The notes beneath the pieces were generated by a model. That model was not told the origin of the DNA. It saw only the letters and a program-made list of their open reading frames with translations, and did no database searches. From Gigaspora margarita (lineage: Eukaryota > Glomeromycota > Glomeromycetes > Diversisporales > Gigasporaceae), in NCBI GenBank assembly GCA_009809945.1, contig WTPW01000083.1, positions 568,944 through 632,943 on the forward strand: a stretch of DNA of 64,000 bases, in the 5' to 3' direction. Below, piece by piece: positions 35,515-46,619 of this stretch (its first letter is position 1; each line of letters opens with the position of its first letter). The position numbers and the translations under genes are program-made.

Positions 35515-35737
35515 AGCTGATTCTGAAATGGCTGATACTAAAATTTGGGATCCCAATTTGAAACTAGCTGCCCTGCTAAAATCCACAAATACTTGTTAAA
35601 TATCAAATATATTTCCAAACCTTACCCTAATTCTATAAGACAAAAATGAAAAAATCACCACAAAAAAATTTTAACATTTCATATCAAAGTAGGTCAAAAT
35701 TTCAGCATCAGCCATTTTTAGCATCAGCTGCAACATT
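35515..35737. mobile_element. MITE family S, copy 2
   Basis: It matches the intron MITE at 21854-22072: doubled 'gctgatNctRaaatggctga' ends, 'ctgctaaaatccacaaat', 'ttaccctaattctataagac' and 'gcatcagc' ends. A 13-bp direct repeat, aattaattgtcat, flanks it (35502-35514, 35738-35750), though the right one starts 8 bp beyond the inverted repeat. Confidence 0.75.
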
Positions 35738-35897
35738 AATTAATTGTCATGATATTATTAAATATTCTGAACGATCAACTCTAATTATTAATTTTATAAT
35801 AAATAAGCACCCTCTTTTTTTTAAAATTTGAACTTAAATATTTTAACAATAACTAATTAAATTTAATAAATATATTTTTATGAATTTAATATTTTTG

Positions 35898-36195
35898 TGC
35901 ATGTACACTGTAGCACACCTCATATGATTTGGTGTAATATGAAATCAAAACAACCAAAAAAACTATTTTTTTTGTTAGTTAGGGTTAGGGTAAGATTAGA
36001 ATAGTGTTTAGACAAAAAAAAGGAGTATATATTAAAATTTTGCAAGGAATTTTTTTGTTAGAGCATGAAGAGCGATTTCATAGCAAAATTATGAGCCACA
36101 AGCAATTTTTTTAAAGATCACTATATTTTCTTGATTTCATATTACACCTGATTCTATGATCTGATTGGTTTATCTGATAGGCACATTACAATGCA
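35898..36195. mobile_element. MITE with telomere-like core
   Basis: 'gcatgtacactgtagcac' at the left and 'ggcacattacaatgcata' at the right are approximate inverses, and 'ggtgtaatatgaaatc' is mirrored by 'gatttcatattacacc'. The core has 'gttagttagggttagggt' (35973-35990). It shares the ATTACACCTGAT block with other MITEs here. Confidence 0.6.
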
Positions 36196-36199
36196 TATG

Positions 36200-37500
36200 C
36201 GCTAAATTACATAAACATTTTTTATTTTAATATTATAAATTAATAAAATTTAAATACAAAAAATTTATTAAATTTTATTAGTTAATTGTTAAGATATTTA
36301 AGTTTAAAATTTTAAAAAAGAAGTGCTTAGAATATGGTACATTTTTATTTCAAAAAAGAGTACTGATGGTTACAACTATGTTTTTACTAAACATAGAAAT
36401 AAATTATCATATTATATTTATGCACAACTATTAAATCAACAAAGAAAAAGTGCATTGTTATTGTTAATAGACAATATTGGATTGATATCTTTAAATAATT
36501 CAGAGATGGTGTTTTTTTTTATTTATTAAAAAAATATTTGGTTTAATATTTTATTTAGCAATAACAAACCTTTATATAACTCATATAAACAAATTTTAAA
36601 TGAACATAATGAATACTCAAACAATTCACAAAAACAAGTAATATTCAGCAATAGTTACAAACAAGTTTCAAGCAAACAAAAAACTTAGTAATATTATCTT
36701 GGCCTTTAGTCTTTGCACCATTTTGTTTACTCTTAAAAATTTTTTAAAAGTAAATCTTCTACTATATTTAGGACAGTCACAGTTAGAACTACTGTATTTG
36801 GAACTATTGTATTCAGGACTATCATATTTAGAACCATTGTATTTAGAAACTGAAACTTTAAAAAAAAATATAATCAAGTTTGTAATGAAATGCCAGAATT
36901 GAATAATAACAATACAGTTATTAAAAACTACTATCTCTTAATTTGTAAAACAGTCAAATTTGTCTTTATAAAATTTAAAATTTTGAATTTTTTAAATAAA
37001 ACTTTAAATATTAATTTTAGCTATATACTTTTTAAGTAAAAAATATAATACAGTATTAGTTCTATTTTATCAACTTTGTTATAAAAATTTTTAAAATGAT
37101 TAAAAAACTTTAGTATAATAAAAGTTAAAGTTTTTGTTTTAGAAATTTTACTATAAAATTTTTCTAAGTTTTATATGTTTTTGTTTATAAAAAAATTTTT
37201 ACTTCTAATACAAGTCTTAATTTTTACAAGTAAACTATTTAAAGTACAATAAAAAAGTTGTTATCCTTTATATAAACTACAAAATTGTATTAGAAACTAT
37301 ATTTTAAAACCAATATTTAAAGAATTCACCAAAATATTGTAAATTATTTTTTTGATTAAAAAATTTCTTTAAAGTTTAATATTTTTAATTTATAAGCAAT
37401 ATACACTTTTTGTTTTATAATTTAAATTTAAATAATTCAAAAATATATACAAAAATTTATTTAATTCATGATATATATACCAAACAGTAAAAATCTATAG
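36200..37500. other. AT-rich stretch without recognisable gene
   Basis: Short ORFs occur on both strands (36323-36529 plus, 36668-36877 minus). The latter is a short (YNSSKYSS-like) repeat and shows no family motif. I would not call a gene here. Confidence 0.45.
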
Positions 37501-37510
37501 TAATATATGG

Positions 37511-37927
37511 ATTATTGTTTATCAAATTTCTGGAATCTGGCACTGTTAGAGCAATAACAAATTTCTTTACTAAGCAAACATTTTTCTTAACTAACAAAAT
37601 TGTAGAGCAAATTTTTGCAATTCTAATAGTGTTAAAATCATTAAATTGGACTAGTAAATTACAAGATATTGTTAAAAAACTTTTTGCAACTATATAGAGG
37701 TTTAATTAATTAATATTATTGTTTATATAGAAACTCTATATAGTTGTAAAAAAATTTTTAATAATATCTTGTGATCTACTATTCTAATTTTAATAATTTT
37801 ATTACTATTAGAATCACAAAAATGTGCTCTAAAACTTTTATTTAGTAGAGAAGAAAGGGTAGTTTAGTAAAAAAAATTTGTTATTGCTCTGATAGTGCCA
37901 GATTCCAGAAATTTGATAAACAATAAT
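37511..37927. mobile_element. Foldback element (417 bp)
   Basis: Two arms of about 185 bp are inverted copies (for example 'aaatttctggaatctggcac' and 'gtgccagattccagaaattt'), separated by about 40 bp. Almost the whole element can form a hairpin. No ORF is conserved between the arms. Confidence 0.8.
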
Positions 37928-37954
37928 TGATTTTCTTAATTTTACTATATATCA

Positions 37955-38235
37955 GGATCCTTTAAAGCCAGGTACTATCATGTAACTAACAGCCAATCAA
38001 ATTGTAAAATATTGTTTATCACAGATTAGCCTGACAAGAAAAAACAAAAAAAAAGTAAAAAATCCCTAAATACAAGAAACAAGTATCTAGACCTGTTTTG
38101 AAGCATTAATAAAAAATGTCTAGAAGGCAATTTTAACTATAAAACTTTTTAGATACTAACTTCTAACTAACTCTCACTTTAATTTTAATTAAATAATAAA
38201 AAACATATAAAGGTAACTAGCTTTAAATAGGACCC
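37955..38235. mobile_element. MULE-type MITE, family M1 copy 2
   Basis: It shares 'gccaatcaaattg', 'ttgaagcattaataaaaaat' and 'aggcaattttaactataa' with copy 1 and copy 4. The inverted ends GGATCCTTTAAAGCCAGG and 'agctttaaataggaccc' are diverged. Target duplication is unclear. Confidence 0.6.
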
Positions 38236-38283
38236 TGAAATATCTACAAAACGTTAAGGTTTTACAAAAATTACTAAATATAG

Positions 38284-39169
38284 GGATGGCTAAAGTCATG
38301 TACCTACGTGATTTTTTAAAAATTTAGTTAAAATTTATATTAGACTATTTAGTATTAGAGTCAGAATTAGAGTTAGGCACAATATAGGTAAAATGACCTT
38401 CTTGACATTTTTTATAATGGCCCAAGATAGTTTTAGAATGCTATTTTTATGTTCTTGCATTTTTTTTGTTTTTTGACTTTTTTAGTCTGATTCGTGTAAG
38501 CAAAATTTTGCAACTCTATTTGGTTGATTTATATGAAAATGTCATGTGGGTATATGGCTTTAGACTAGAGACCTCAGTGCGATGCAAAATAAATGCAAAT
38601 TATGAGATACGATTGGGCCAAATTATGCGGCTAATGCTTTACGTTTCTAGAATTATACGAAATAATCGTAAATTATGTGATTTTTTTTGTACCATTAATC
38701 ATGTAATAAATATATACAATTTGGATTGGCCAATTTCTTTCAGAACTTTATATAATTTATGTTGTTAGATTTTCTACTTGAAATATATCAGAACGGTACA
38801 TATAAAAAAAATTCTGAAATTTGCATTCAAAAATTTTTTATAAAAAAAACTATTAGTTGGTTAAAAATCGACCAATCACAGGCATTAGTTACTATTATGC
38901 CACATTATGCTTCGCATATATGATGCTAAAAATTGGCTTATCATGTGCATCGCATCGCATTGTATAAAACTGAGGTTCCTAATTTGCGTTCAAAAATTTT
39001 TTATAAAAAAAAACTGATCGGTTGGTTAAAAATTGACCAATCACAGGCACTAGTTACTATTATGCGATTTTGGGTTGAATTAGGCTTTACATATGCGATA
39101 CTAAAAATTGGCTCATTATGCACATCGTATCGCATCGCATAAAACTAAGATCTCTACTTTAAATGACCT
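38284..39169. mobile_element. MULE-type MITE, family M1 copy 3 (inverted), interrupted
   Basis: The direct repeat ctaaatatag (38274-38283, 39170-39179) brackets the whole unit. The M1 sequence runs from GGATGGCTAAAGTCATGTAC to 'ggctttagac', then a hAT-like element (38566-39156) intervenes and the M1 end resumes ('ctttaaatgacct'). Removing the insert leaves a copy of about 290 bp, the size of the other M1 copies. Confidence 0.75.
38566..39156. mobile_element. hAT-like MITE nested in M1 copy 3 (591 bp)
   Basis: Ends TAGAGACCTCAG and CTAAGATCTCTA are inverted (YAGNG start). The flanks ctttagac and ctttaaat look like a diverged 8-bp duplication. It contains a 150-170-bp internal duplication ('aaaaattgaccaatcacagg' type, near 38862 and 39028) and many 'gcatcgcat' motifs like those of the element at 18758-19200. 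Confidence 0.7.
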
Positions 39170-39324
39170 CTAAATATAGAATAATGTGCAAGAAAAAAAG
39201 CAAAAATAAGCAAACTAATTACTATAAAAGAAAATAGTTTGTACAAGAAAAGCAAAAAATAAGCAAACTAAAATCCTACCTGTTTCTATATATTTTGGGG
39301 TCCTGCTTTAATAGTCTCCCATAT

Positions 39325-39477
39325 ATAGAGGTCGGTTAAAGTGGAGTTAACTCAATATATGATCTATATACTGTATAAATTGAATTCTTGATATCTATAT
39401 ATAAAAAACCTTCTAATTGTATCAAAAAAGTAACTCTAACTCTAACTAAATTTCCCTCTACTTTAACTGATCTTCAA
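39325..39477. mobile_element. Short MITE (about 150 bp)
   Basis: 'gaggtcggttaaagtggag' at the left and 'ctctactttaactgatctt' at the right are approximate inverses. The core includes 'taactctaactctaacta', a degenerate telomere-like tract. Confidence 0.5.
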
Positions 39478-39651
39478 ATATAGTAATATATGTAGCTCCT
39501 GTTTGGTATATGGATCATGAATTAAATTATTTTAATAATTAAAAAAATAGATTAGACAAACAAATTTGCCTGCAAATCTTTACAGATTAAGAAATAATAT
39601 TAATATGAAATATATAAAAATTATAAAAAATAAAAAAGTATTAATTCATAT

Positions 39652-41050
39652 CAATTCTTTTTGATGATCCCTCAAACCAACAAACACTGAACGGATCTGC
39701 AACAAAGTGTTTAGTTAATACAGGAATCACATACAAAACTTCTCTTGTAGCAACTAGGAGTACTAGTCGCAAGCTTGATGAGTCTTCATATTATTTGGAG
39801 AACTAAAATAAAGCTTAAAAAGAACTCCCTTTGGGTTTGTGGCTTCCTAGTAGAAGTCTACAAACTATTAAACAAGTAGTTGTTGAATACCAGAAGTTTA
39901 TGTCAGGAACTTGTAGAAGCATTTGTGGAAGCAAGCTCCTGGTTTCCTATATTATTCTATACTTTGCAAACTCTCACACTCTCTCTACGTTGGTCTCTCA
40001 GTCTCTCACATGGTTTTTTGCAAAATTTTTACCAAAAAGTGGAAATTCGGCATACCCCCTCCAAAAGATCGATATTGTTTACATCCCAAAACAGGAGTCG
40101 TCTAAAGCCATGTACCCACATAACATTTTTGTATAAATCATCCAACCGGAGTCGCAAAATTTTGTTTATACAGATCAGCCCGAAGAAGACAAAAAACAAA
40201 AAAATGCAAGAACATAAAAATGGCAGTTCAAACCTGTCTTGGGCCATTAATAAAAAATGCTGGGAAGCCAATTTTACCTATATATCTGTTCTAACCCTAA
40301 CTCTAACCCTAATGCTAAACAGGCTCTAACCCTAATTTTAACTAAATTTTCAAAAAATCACGTGGGTACATAGCTTTAGCCATCCCCCTGAAACGGAAAT
40401 GCAAGTCATGAAAAGTCACAAGAGATACATGCCACACATCAAGCCATGATGTGTCACATGTATAGCAATGATTGATGGATGTCTATGGATGGGTCTTTTA
40501 GAAAAGTTTTGACTGGTTCATCTTGACCTTTAAGTATAGTTTTTTCTATTAGGTTTTTAACTATAAATACAGTACCAAGATCTTAGTTAGTACTGTATAA
40601 TTTTTATGAGCATAGTATAGGCTTTATTATACTACTATCTAGATTTGTTTTCTTTTTTTCTCTTTTATTTTTTCTTTTTGTCATTTTCTTTTCTTTTCTT
40701 TTGTTTTTTCTTTTTCCCTTTTTACTTCCTTTTATGTTCATTTTCTATTGTGTCTGTTTTTATTTTTTCCTCTTTTTCATGTCCTTTGTGAAGGAGGAAA
40801 AATTTAAAGGAAAGAAAAAAAAGCAGTCTTGATATGGCATACAACGCCAGTCAGTGATAGTTGGGTGTATATTGTACCAAAGTTCGAGCATGTTCGGGCT
40901 CCAACTTGAGATGAAAGGTTGTTATAGCAGATCGATTTGGGTACTTAGTACTTGGATAGTTTCTTTTTTATAGAGCTCCGTAAGTAATCGTTGGCAATGA
41001 TTAACTTTTAACTCATTAATAAAAAGAAGCAAGATCGCTGAATTAAAAAA
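39652..41050 (+). mobile_element. Retroposon RP6, poly(A)-tailed, interrupted by an M1 MITE
   Basis: The flanks aaaaaagtattaattYatat (39632-39651, 41051-41070) form a 20-bp duplication with one mismatch, the right one merging with the A-tract. It is the opposite-orientation partner of RP3. The 5' end reads 'tttttgatgatccctcaaac', and the 3' end has AATAAA (41018-41023), 'gaagcaagatcgctgaatt' and an A-tract. M1 copy 4 is inserted at 40094. Pyrimidine-rich low complexity lies at 40640-40780. Confidence 0.85.
40094..40387. mobile_element. MULE-type MITE, family M1 copy 4 (inside RP6)
   Basis: GGAGTCGTCTAAAGCCATGT and 'acatagctttagccatcccc' are inverted ends. In RP3 the flanking sequences are continuous ('catcccggaatggaaattc'), which confirms insertion. 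Flanks 'aaaacag' and 'gaaacgg' may be a diverged duplication. Telomere-like CTAACCCTAA repeats lie at 40290-40337. Confidence 0.75.
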
Positions 41051-41093
41051 AAAAAAGTATTAATTTATATAATTGCAATATAATAGCATTAGA

Positions 41094-41260
41094 TATATAC
41101 TAGGAAAATAAGAACTATTTAAAGACTAAAGGACAAATATAAAATACTACATCTGATCTAGCCAATAAGCATCAGTTTTATTATTTTGAATATTTTTTTA
41201 TATTACACCTAATCTGGCCAATTAGGATTTAGAATTTGTTAATACATGGACATCAGGTGT
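41094..41260 (+). repeat. Dispersed repeat Y, copy 1
   Basis: It matches 55497-55650 in the same orientation: 'actaggaaaat', 'aaggacaaatata', 'ttttttatattacacct' and 'aatct...caatNagga'. The ATTACACCT block is also shared with the MITEs at 19363 and 35898. Confidence 0.5.
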
Positions 41261-41420
41261 ACTATTGCTTTACCTGTGAATAGTATTAAAGATTTGATGT
41301 TCTTAGTGTTCTTAGGAACATTTAAAAAAAATTTATGAACACTAAATTTAGAATTTATGTTCCCTATTAGAAACAAAGTGGGAACATAAAAGTTAAAATT
41401 TGTATTCCCTATAGAGATAG

Positions 41421-41466
41421 TTTTTTTAGTTTTTTTTGCATGAGAGAAAGAGAAAGAGAAAGAGAG

Positions 41467-41517
<51 letters not shown>

Positions 41518-41608
41518 AAGAAGAGAGAAAGAGAAAAAGAGAAAGAAAAAGAAAGAGAGAAAAAGAGAAAAAAAGAGAGAGAGAAAAAAAAAAAAAAAAA
41601 AAGAGAGA
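41421..41608 (+). repeat. Purine (GA)n / (GAAA)n microsatellite
   Basis: About 190 bp consist only of G and A, starting 'gagagaaagagaaagag' and ending in an A-run. It forces an ORF of alternating R, E and K (41436-41639) that I do not regard as a gene. Long polypurine tracts can form triplex DNA. Confidence 0.9.
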
Positions 41609-41897
41609 TTCAGTTATAGTAACATTAAAAATTTTTTAAAAACATAAATATTTTATGTTTCCAAAAAACAAAAAAAAATTCAAATCTTTTTCACTGCCTG
41701 TGAGTATTTTTCAAACAAAAATAAATAAATAAATTAGATTAATTTGTATATAAACTATTTTTATTAAATTTTAAAGTCAATATTTATATGTAAAAAAATT
41801 ATCAAATAACCAAACTTTATTTGATAGTCCCAATCATAGTAAGGTATCAAATAAATTTTATTTTTTTAAACTTTAAAACAAAAATACTTAATTTATT

Positions 41898-42394
41898 ATC
41901 CGTCTAAGAACCAGTGAAATAACATAGTAAATCATGGGAAAATTTACTATTGTTTTTGCCTTTTTTGGAATTTGGAGTTTCCCAAAGGACAACCCGATTT
42001 TCTACTAAGTAAACATCTTTTTTAAATTAAATAAAAATTGTAGTGGAGTAAATTTCAGTCATAATGGCAGTTAAATCATTAAAATCAGTTTAGTGGATCA
42101 CAAGATATGAGCATTTTTGTCTTTGTGACTATATAGTATAAACAAAAAAGTAAACATATAATCGCAAAGACAAAAATGCTCATATTTTGTGACCCACTAA
42201 GCCAATTTTAATGATTTAATTGCATTATAACTAGAATTTTCTTTTCTACAACTTTTATTTAATGTAAAAAAGATATTTACTTAGTAGAAAATCGGGTTGT
42301 CCTTTGGGAAACTCCAGATTCCAAAAAAGTCAAAAAATATATAGTAAACATATCTCTACTGTTTATTATGTTTTTTACTGGTTCTTAGGTGGAT
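41898..42394. mobile_element. Foldback element (497 bp)
   Basis: The arms (about 240 bp each) are inverted copies, for example 'cccaaaggacaacccgattt' and 'aaatcgggttgtcctttggg', with ends ATCCGTCTAAGAACCAGT and 'actggttcttaggtggat'. Nearly the entire element is one hairpin. Non-coding. Confidence 0.85.
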
Positions 42395-42499
42395 CACGAA
42401 TTAATTTTAAATTTTTGATAAAAATTTTTAAAATTAAACATTCTTTCTATAAATTTTACAAAAAATAATTCATCAATTATAGAAGTAAATTTGAAAAAC

Positions 42500-43000
42500 C
42501 TATATTTCAAGAGTAATAATTTGAACCAGTTGATCGATACAAAATAAATAAATTTTGGGTAACCAGTTAAGCAAATGTTTAATCAGTTGACCCTTATAAC
42601 TAGTTAAGAATTGATAATTAGTTGATCTGTTCAACTGAGAATCAATAATTGTTGACAAAAAAATGATATTATAAATGAGCAAAAATTCTGAAAAGTTTTG
42701 AAAAGTTCCAAAAAGAAAATAAATAAACAAAAACAAAAATTTGAGTAAAGGTCCAATAATTCCTGAAAGTAAAATATGAAGTAATCTTAATTGGTTGAAA
42801 TTAGTTAATATTAAATATTTCAGTTCAGTTAACTGATTAATAAATTTTTCTTAGCTCAAATTACTATTTAGTTGAGCCAGTTAACTCAAATAATTTGGTT
42901 TACCCAAAACAACTAAAATAATCTTGGTTAACTGATTATGCTCAGTTATGTCAAGTTGGTTAACTAATTGATAATTTTGTTACCTAGTTTAAGTCACTAT
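42500..43000. repeat. Array of GGTTAACT / AGTTGA motifs
   Basis: Repeated short motifs (aaccagttgatc, tcagttgacc, ggttaactgatta, ggttaactaattga) occur in both orientations throughout. It resembles the subterminal repeats of hAT-like elements, but I cannot place clear ends. Confidence 0.4.
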
Positions 43001-43129
43001 TTAAGAGTTACAAATTCTTTTATTCTTATTTTCAATAATCAAAAATTATTATTTAATTAGGCCAATAAAAATGCAACAAAAAAAATTAAAATGCCAAAAA
43101 TTGAGTGAATAGATATGCAAATTTGTATC

Positions 43130-44000
43130 AGGCCACCAATATTTACATCTAAAAAGCACATTTTTACTGTTGGTTGTTATAGCATTTGTAATTTCATTCT
43201 AAAATAATTATTTAACCTTACATTATAACAAAATGATCTGAATTGGAAAAAAGATTATAATTAATTAACTTTGCAACAATAAAACTCTAACCTTAATATG
43301 CTAAGAAATTAGGCACTTGAATTACTATTCAGAAGTATTCAAAATGGTCTATAAAAACCTAAATAATCTATATAAGGTTATATTTGAGTATTATAGTAAA
43401 AATTTTTTAGTTAGCACTTTTACTTTGGTATATATAATCTCTATTTTAAACAATAGATCAAACTTTTACCATCTTTAACAATTTTTGCAATACAATATCT
43501 TTAAAAAAAAAATTTTTTTCCAATATAACCTTTTTTAAAAAATGGGTCTTCCTTAGCAATTTTTTAAATATAATCTCACATAGATTATTCAGAGTCCTGG
43601 TTAGAGTTAATATTTCTATTCAGATATATTTTTTATATATGGATTTATTCTATTTTAACATAGTATATATCTGCATTTAAATTTAAATCCAGATTTATTT
43701 ATATCCAGATATAAAACACTATGTCATGTTATATCATATTACATAGTATATATCCAGATATATAAATCCGAATAGAGATGTTAACTTTAGTCCTGGTCTA
43801 TACGATGATAGATATGTGAAAATTAAGCATCAAGATGGTCCATATAATAATAGACATATAAAAATTAAGCATCAAGTAATATATAATATTACATGAACCA
43901 ATCAGATTAAGATTTTGCAAATGCACATTATTTTAGCCTACTATAAAACTACTAGATATCTGCATGATATTGTTATGCAAAACCAGAAACAGAAGACTAG
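43130..44000 (-). repeat. Dispersed repeat X, copy 2, with an insertion
   Basis: It is the inverse of 4240-4690, but split. About 43130-43365 matches 4450-4690 and about 43795-44000 matches 4270-4450. The roughly 430 bp between includes a small inverted-repeat unit (about 43597-43797) with 'tcctggttagagttaat' and the inverse 'gttaactttagtcctgg'. Confidence 0.55.
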
Positions 44001-44619
44001 ATAGTATGAATAATATGATGATAAAAAACAGATATGGTATTATTTATTTAATTAACTGTATAAAAAAAAAGCAATTCAATTAGTTTTTGTAATATTTTAG
44101 TAGTGATTATTCTATAAATAGTTAAAAAACTCATATCAATTTAATAATATCAGAATATATTAGATTTTAGTTGTATTTTGCTATGTAATAATATATAACA
44201 AAACAATTGCATAAATATATAAGCATATATCATTAGCAAATTTTATATAAAGATATTAATCGATATATAACACTTAATCATTTTATATCAATTATAATAT
44301 ATCATTTAATTTTATAAAAATCGATTTATATCTATAATCGATATATATTATTTTTTATATTTAATCGTTATATATCTATAAATCAATTATAATCATAATT
44401 ATTTGAAATGATATAACGATTAACAGATCTTTAACGATTACATAGTGTTTAACCACATCACGAAAATTTTAACCCAGATACTGGGTAAAAAAAAAACAAA
44501 GTTAAAAATTTCTTAAGCCCATTTGATCTGTAAGCTATCATAGATCATAAATATATATTCTATAAAAATATATAAAAAAACTTTAAAAAAAAAAGTGTTT
44601 TTGTACAATTTTTACTACT

Positions 44620-45880
44620 CTCTCCCTTTTACCCCTTCTCTCTTTTACCTTCTCCCCTTTTTCTCTTTTTTTTCTTTTTTCTCTCTTTTTTTTTCTCTCT
44701 TTTTTTTTCTTTTTTTTTCAATATTTTGAATATATTCAAAATATTTTAGAACTAGGAAATCAAGCTGGATCAGTAGATCAAACATGTTTGACAAATATTT
44801 TCGAAATGTTTCAATGAATTTTGATAATTGTACTATAAGATCAGATTAGATCTTTGTTTATTTTTTTTGTTTATTATTTAGATCTTCTATCAATTTTACA
44901 TTGTTTTTCATTCTTTTTTTGTTTTTTGGTTTGGTTTTATTTTTTTTAGTTTCAGTTTGTTTTTTTTTATTTTTTATTTTTTTTTATTTTTTAATTTTTT
45001 ATTTTATTTTTACACTTTACCACTGGCACTTTGCAAGAAATCCAACAACTTTTTGGCACTTTGTGCAAGCCCATTTAGCCTTTTGATATTTTGCAAGAAT
45101 ACACAACTAATTTCGTTAGCAATTTCCAAATTTTAAAAATGTAAGATTTTGCAAGTTTTCATAAGTTTTTGCAAGGTTTCACTTTATTTATTTTTTTGTT
45201 TCATGTTTTTTTTTGTTTTTTTTTGGTTTATTTTTATAATTTATTTTATTCTGGCACTTTGCGAAAACCTTCAATGATTTCTGAATTGCAAGATTATGTT
45301 CAAAAAAATGGAGACTTGGAACTTCATTTATTTTTTATTTAGTGCTTACATTTTTGTTTTTGTTTGTTTTCTTTTTTTTACTTATTTTTTTATTTTATTT
45401 ATCCCTTACTCCTTTCAGAACTTTGCAAGAAAATGACTTGACTTTTCTAACACTTTACAAGAACACCAATTCTAATATCTTTGGCACTTTGCAAGAAGTC
45501 GCAAATATGAGCAAATATAATCAAATATAAGCAAATATGAGCAAATATAAGCAAGTTTTTTTTTTTTGTTATTTTTTTAGGTTTGTTTTTTGTTTGTTTT
45601 TTTTTATTTATTTTTTAATTTTATTTATTTTATTTATTCCATACTTTTGGGACTTTGCAAAAAACGATCTGATTTTTCAGGCACTTTGCAAAAATACCTA
45701 TTCTAACTTTTCTGGCACTTTGCAAGAAATAGCGAATATAAGGAATATAAGTAAATATAAGCAAACTTAAGTGAATATAAGTGAATATAAAGAATATAAT
45801 AGTTTATTTTTTTGTTTTTATTTTTTTATTTTTTTTTTTTGGTTTAGTTTTTTTTTGGGTTTATTTTTTTTTGTTATTTT
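44620..45880 (+). repeat. Diverged tandem units with 'ggcactttgcaagaa'
   Basis: Pyrimidine tracts alternate with 'ctttgcaagaa' phrases near 45024, 45256, 45484, 45682 and 45714, plus 'gcaaatataagcaaatat'. The units are about 200 bp and diverged. Hydrophobic F/L-rich ORFs (for example 45342-45530) are consequences of T-richness, not evidence of genes. Confidence 0.6.
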
Positions 45881-45939
45881 TTTTATAATAATATATAATA
45901 AAATATGTAATATTTAAAATATACTATATAATAATAATA

Positions 45940-46257
45940 GAATTTTACTAAATCTCACTAGCAGTGATCGTTACTGCTCTATAATAAACTTTTTAAAAAA
46001 CTAAGATTAGAGTTTAGAGTTAGGGTTAGAATTAGAGTTAGAAAGGCATATTATACGTAAAATTTTGTGCTAAAAACTTTTACTTAGTGCCTGAAGATAA
46101 GTTATCATAGTAAAATATTTTGTTGTCTAAAATTTTTTAGATTTTTTCTTAGTTTTATTATTTTTTTGTTTTTGTTTTGGTTAAACAAGATCCTATGATC
46201 TAATTGGTTAAACATATGAACGGTGATAAACACCGCCAGTGAGATTTAGCAAAACTC
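45940..46257. mobile_element. MULE-type MITE, 9-bp target duplication (318 bp)
   Basis: ATAATAATA flanks both sides (45931-45939, 46258-46266); it is low-complexity, so less decisive. Ends GAATTTTACTAAATCTCACT and 'agtgagatttagcaaaactc' are inverted. The core has 'gagttagggttagaatt' (46017-46033), telomere-like. Confidence 0.7.
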
Positions 46258-46619
46258 ATAATAATAAATAAAAAAGATTAAATTTTATATTAAATTGTGA
46301 AAGCTTGCAAATGTATATTTAATAATTTAAAATATTATATAATAATAATGAATAAAAAAATAAAATTTTATATTAAATTGTAAAAACTTGTGAAAACTTG
46401 CGAAAACCTGTAAAAAGTTCAAAAAGCATGATTATGTGAATATAATAATTATTAATTGATATCATATTAGATATATATCGATTAATATCTATATCAGATA
46501 TATATCAATTACTATCACTATCAATAGAAATCAGCAGGGATGATGGGTATCAATATATATCTTACTGGTTAGTAATCGATATATATCTATATAAAATTTG
46601 CTGATGATATACTTGTAAA

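Larger units (their letters stand above)
44221..46615. mobile_element. 2.4-kb TIR element with ATCGATATAT subterminal repeats
   Basis: 'catatatcattagcaaattt' with following 'tatataaagatatt' at the left is mirrored at the right by 'aaatttgctgatgatatac'. Both subterminal regions (44250-44440, 46460-46590) are packed with 'atcgatatata' motifs in both orientations. The interior is T-rich with repeated 'ggcactttgcaagaa', and a MULE MITE is nested at 45940-46257. ORFs inside are low-complexity. Target duplication is not clear. Confidence 0.6.

Noticed and set aside
41436..41639. 67-codon ORF of alternating R, E and K
   Set aside because: It is produced by a GA microsatellite; no non-repetitive coding sequence is present.
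44901..45770. Hydrophobic F/L-rich ORFs
   Set aside because: These result from T-rich low-complexity sequence; no start context, motif or splice evidence.
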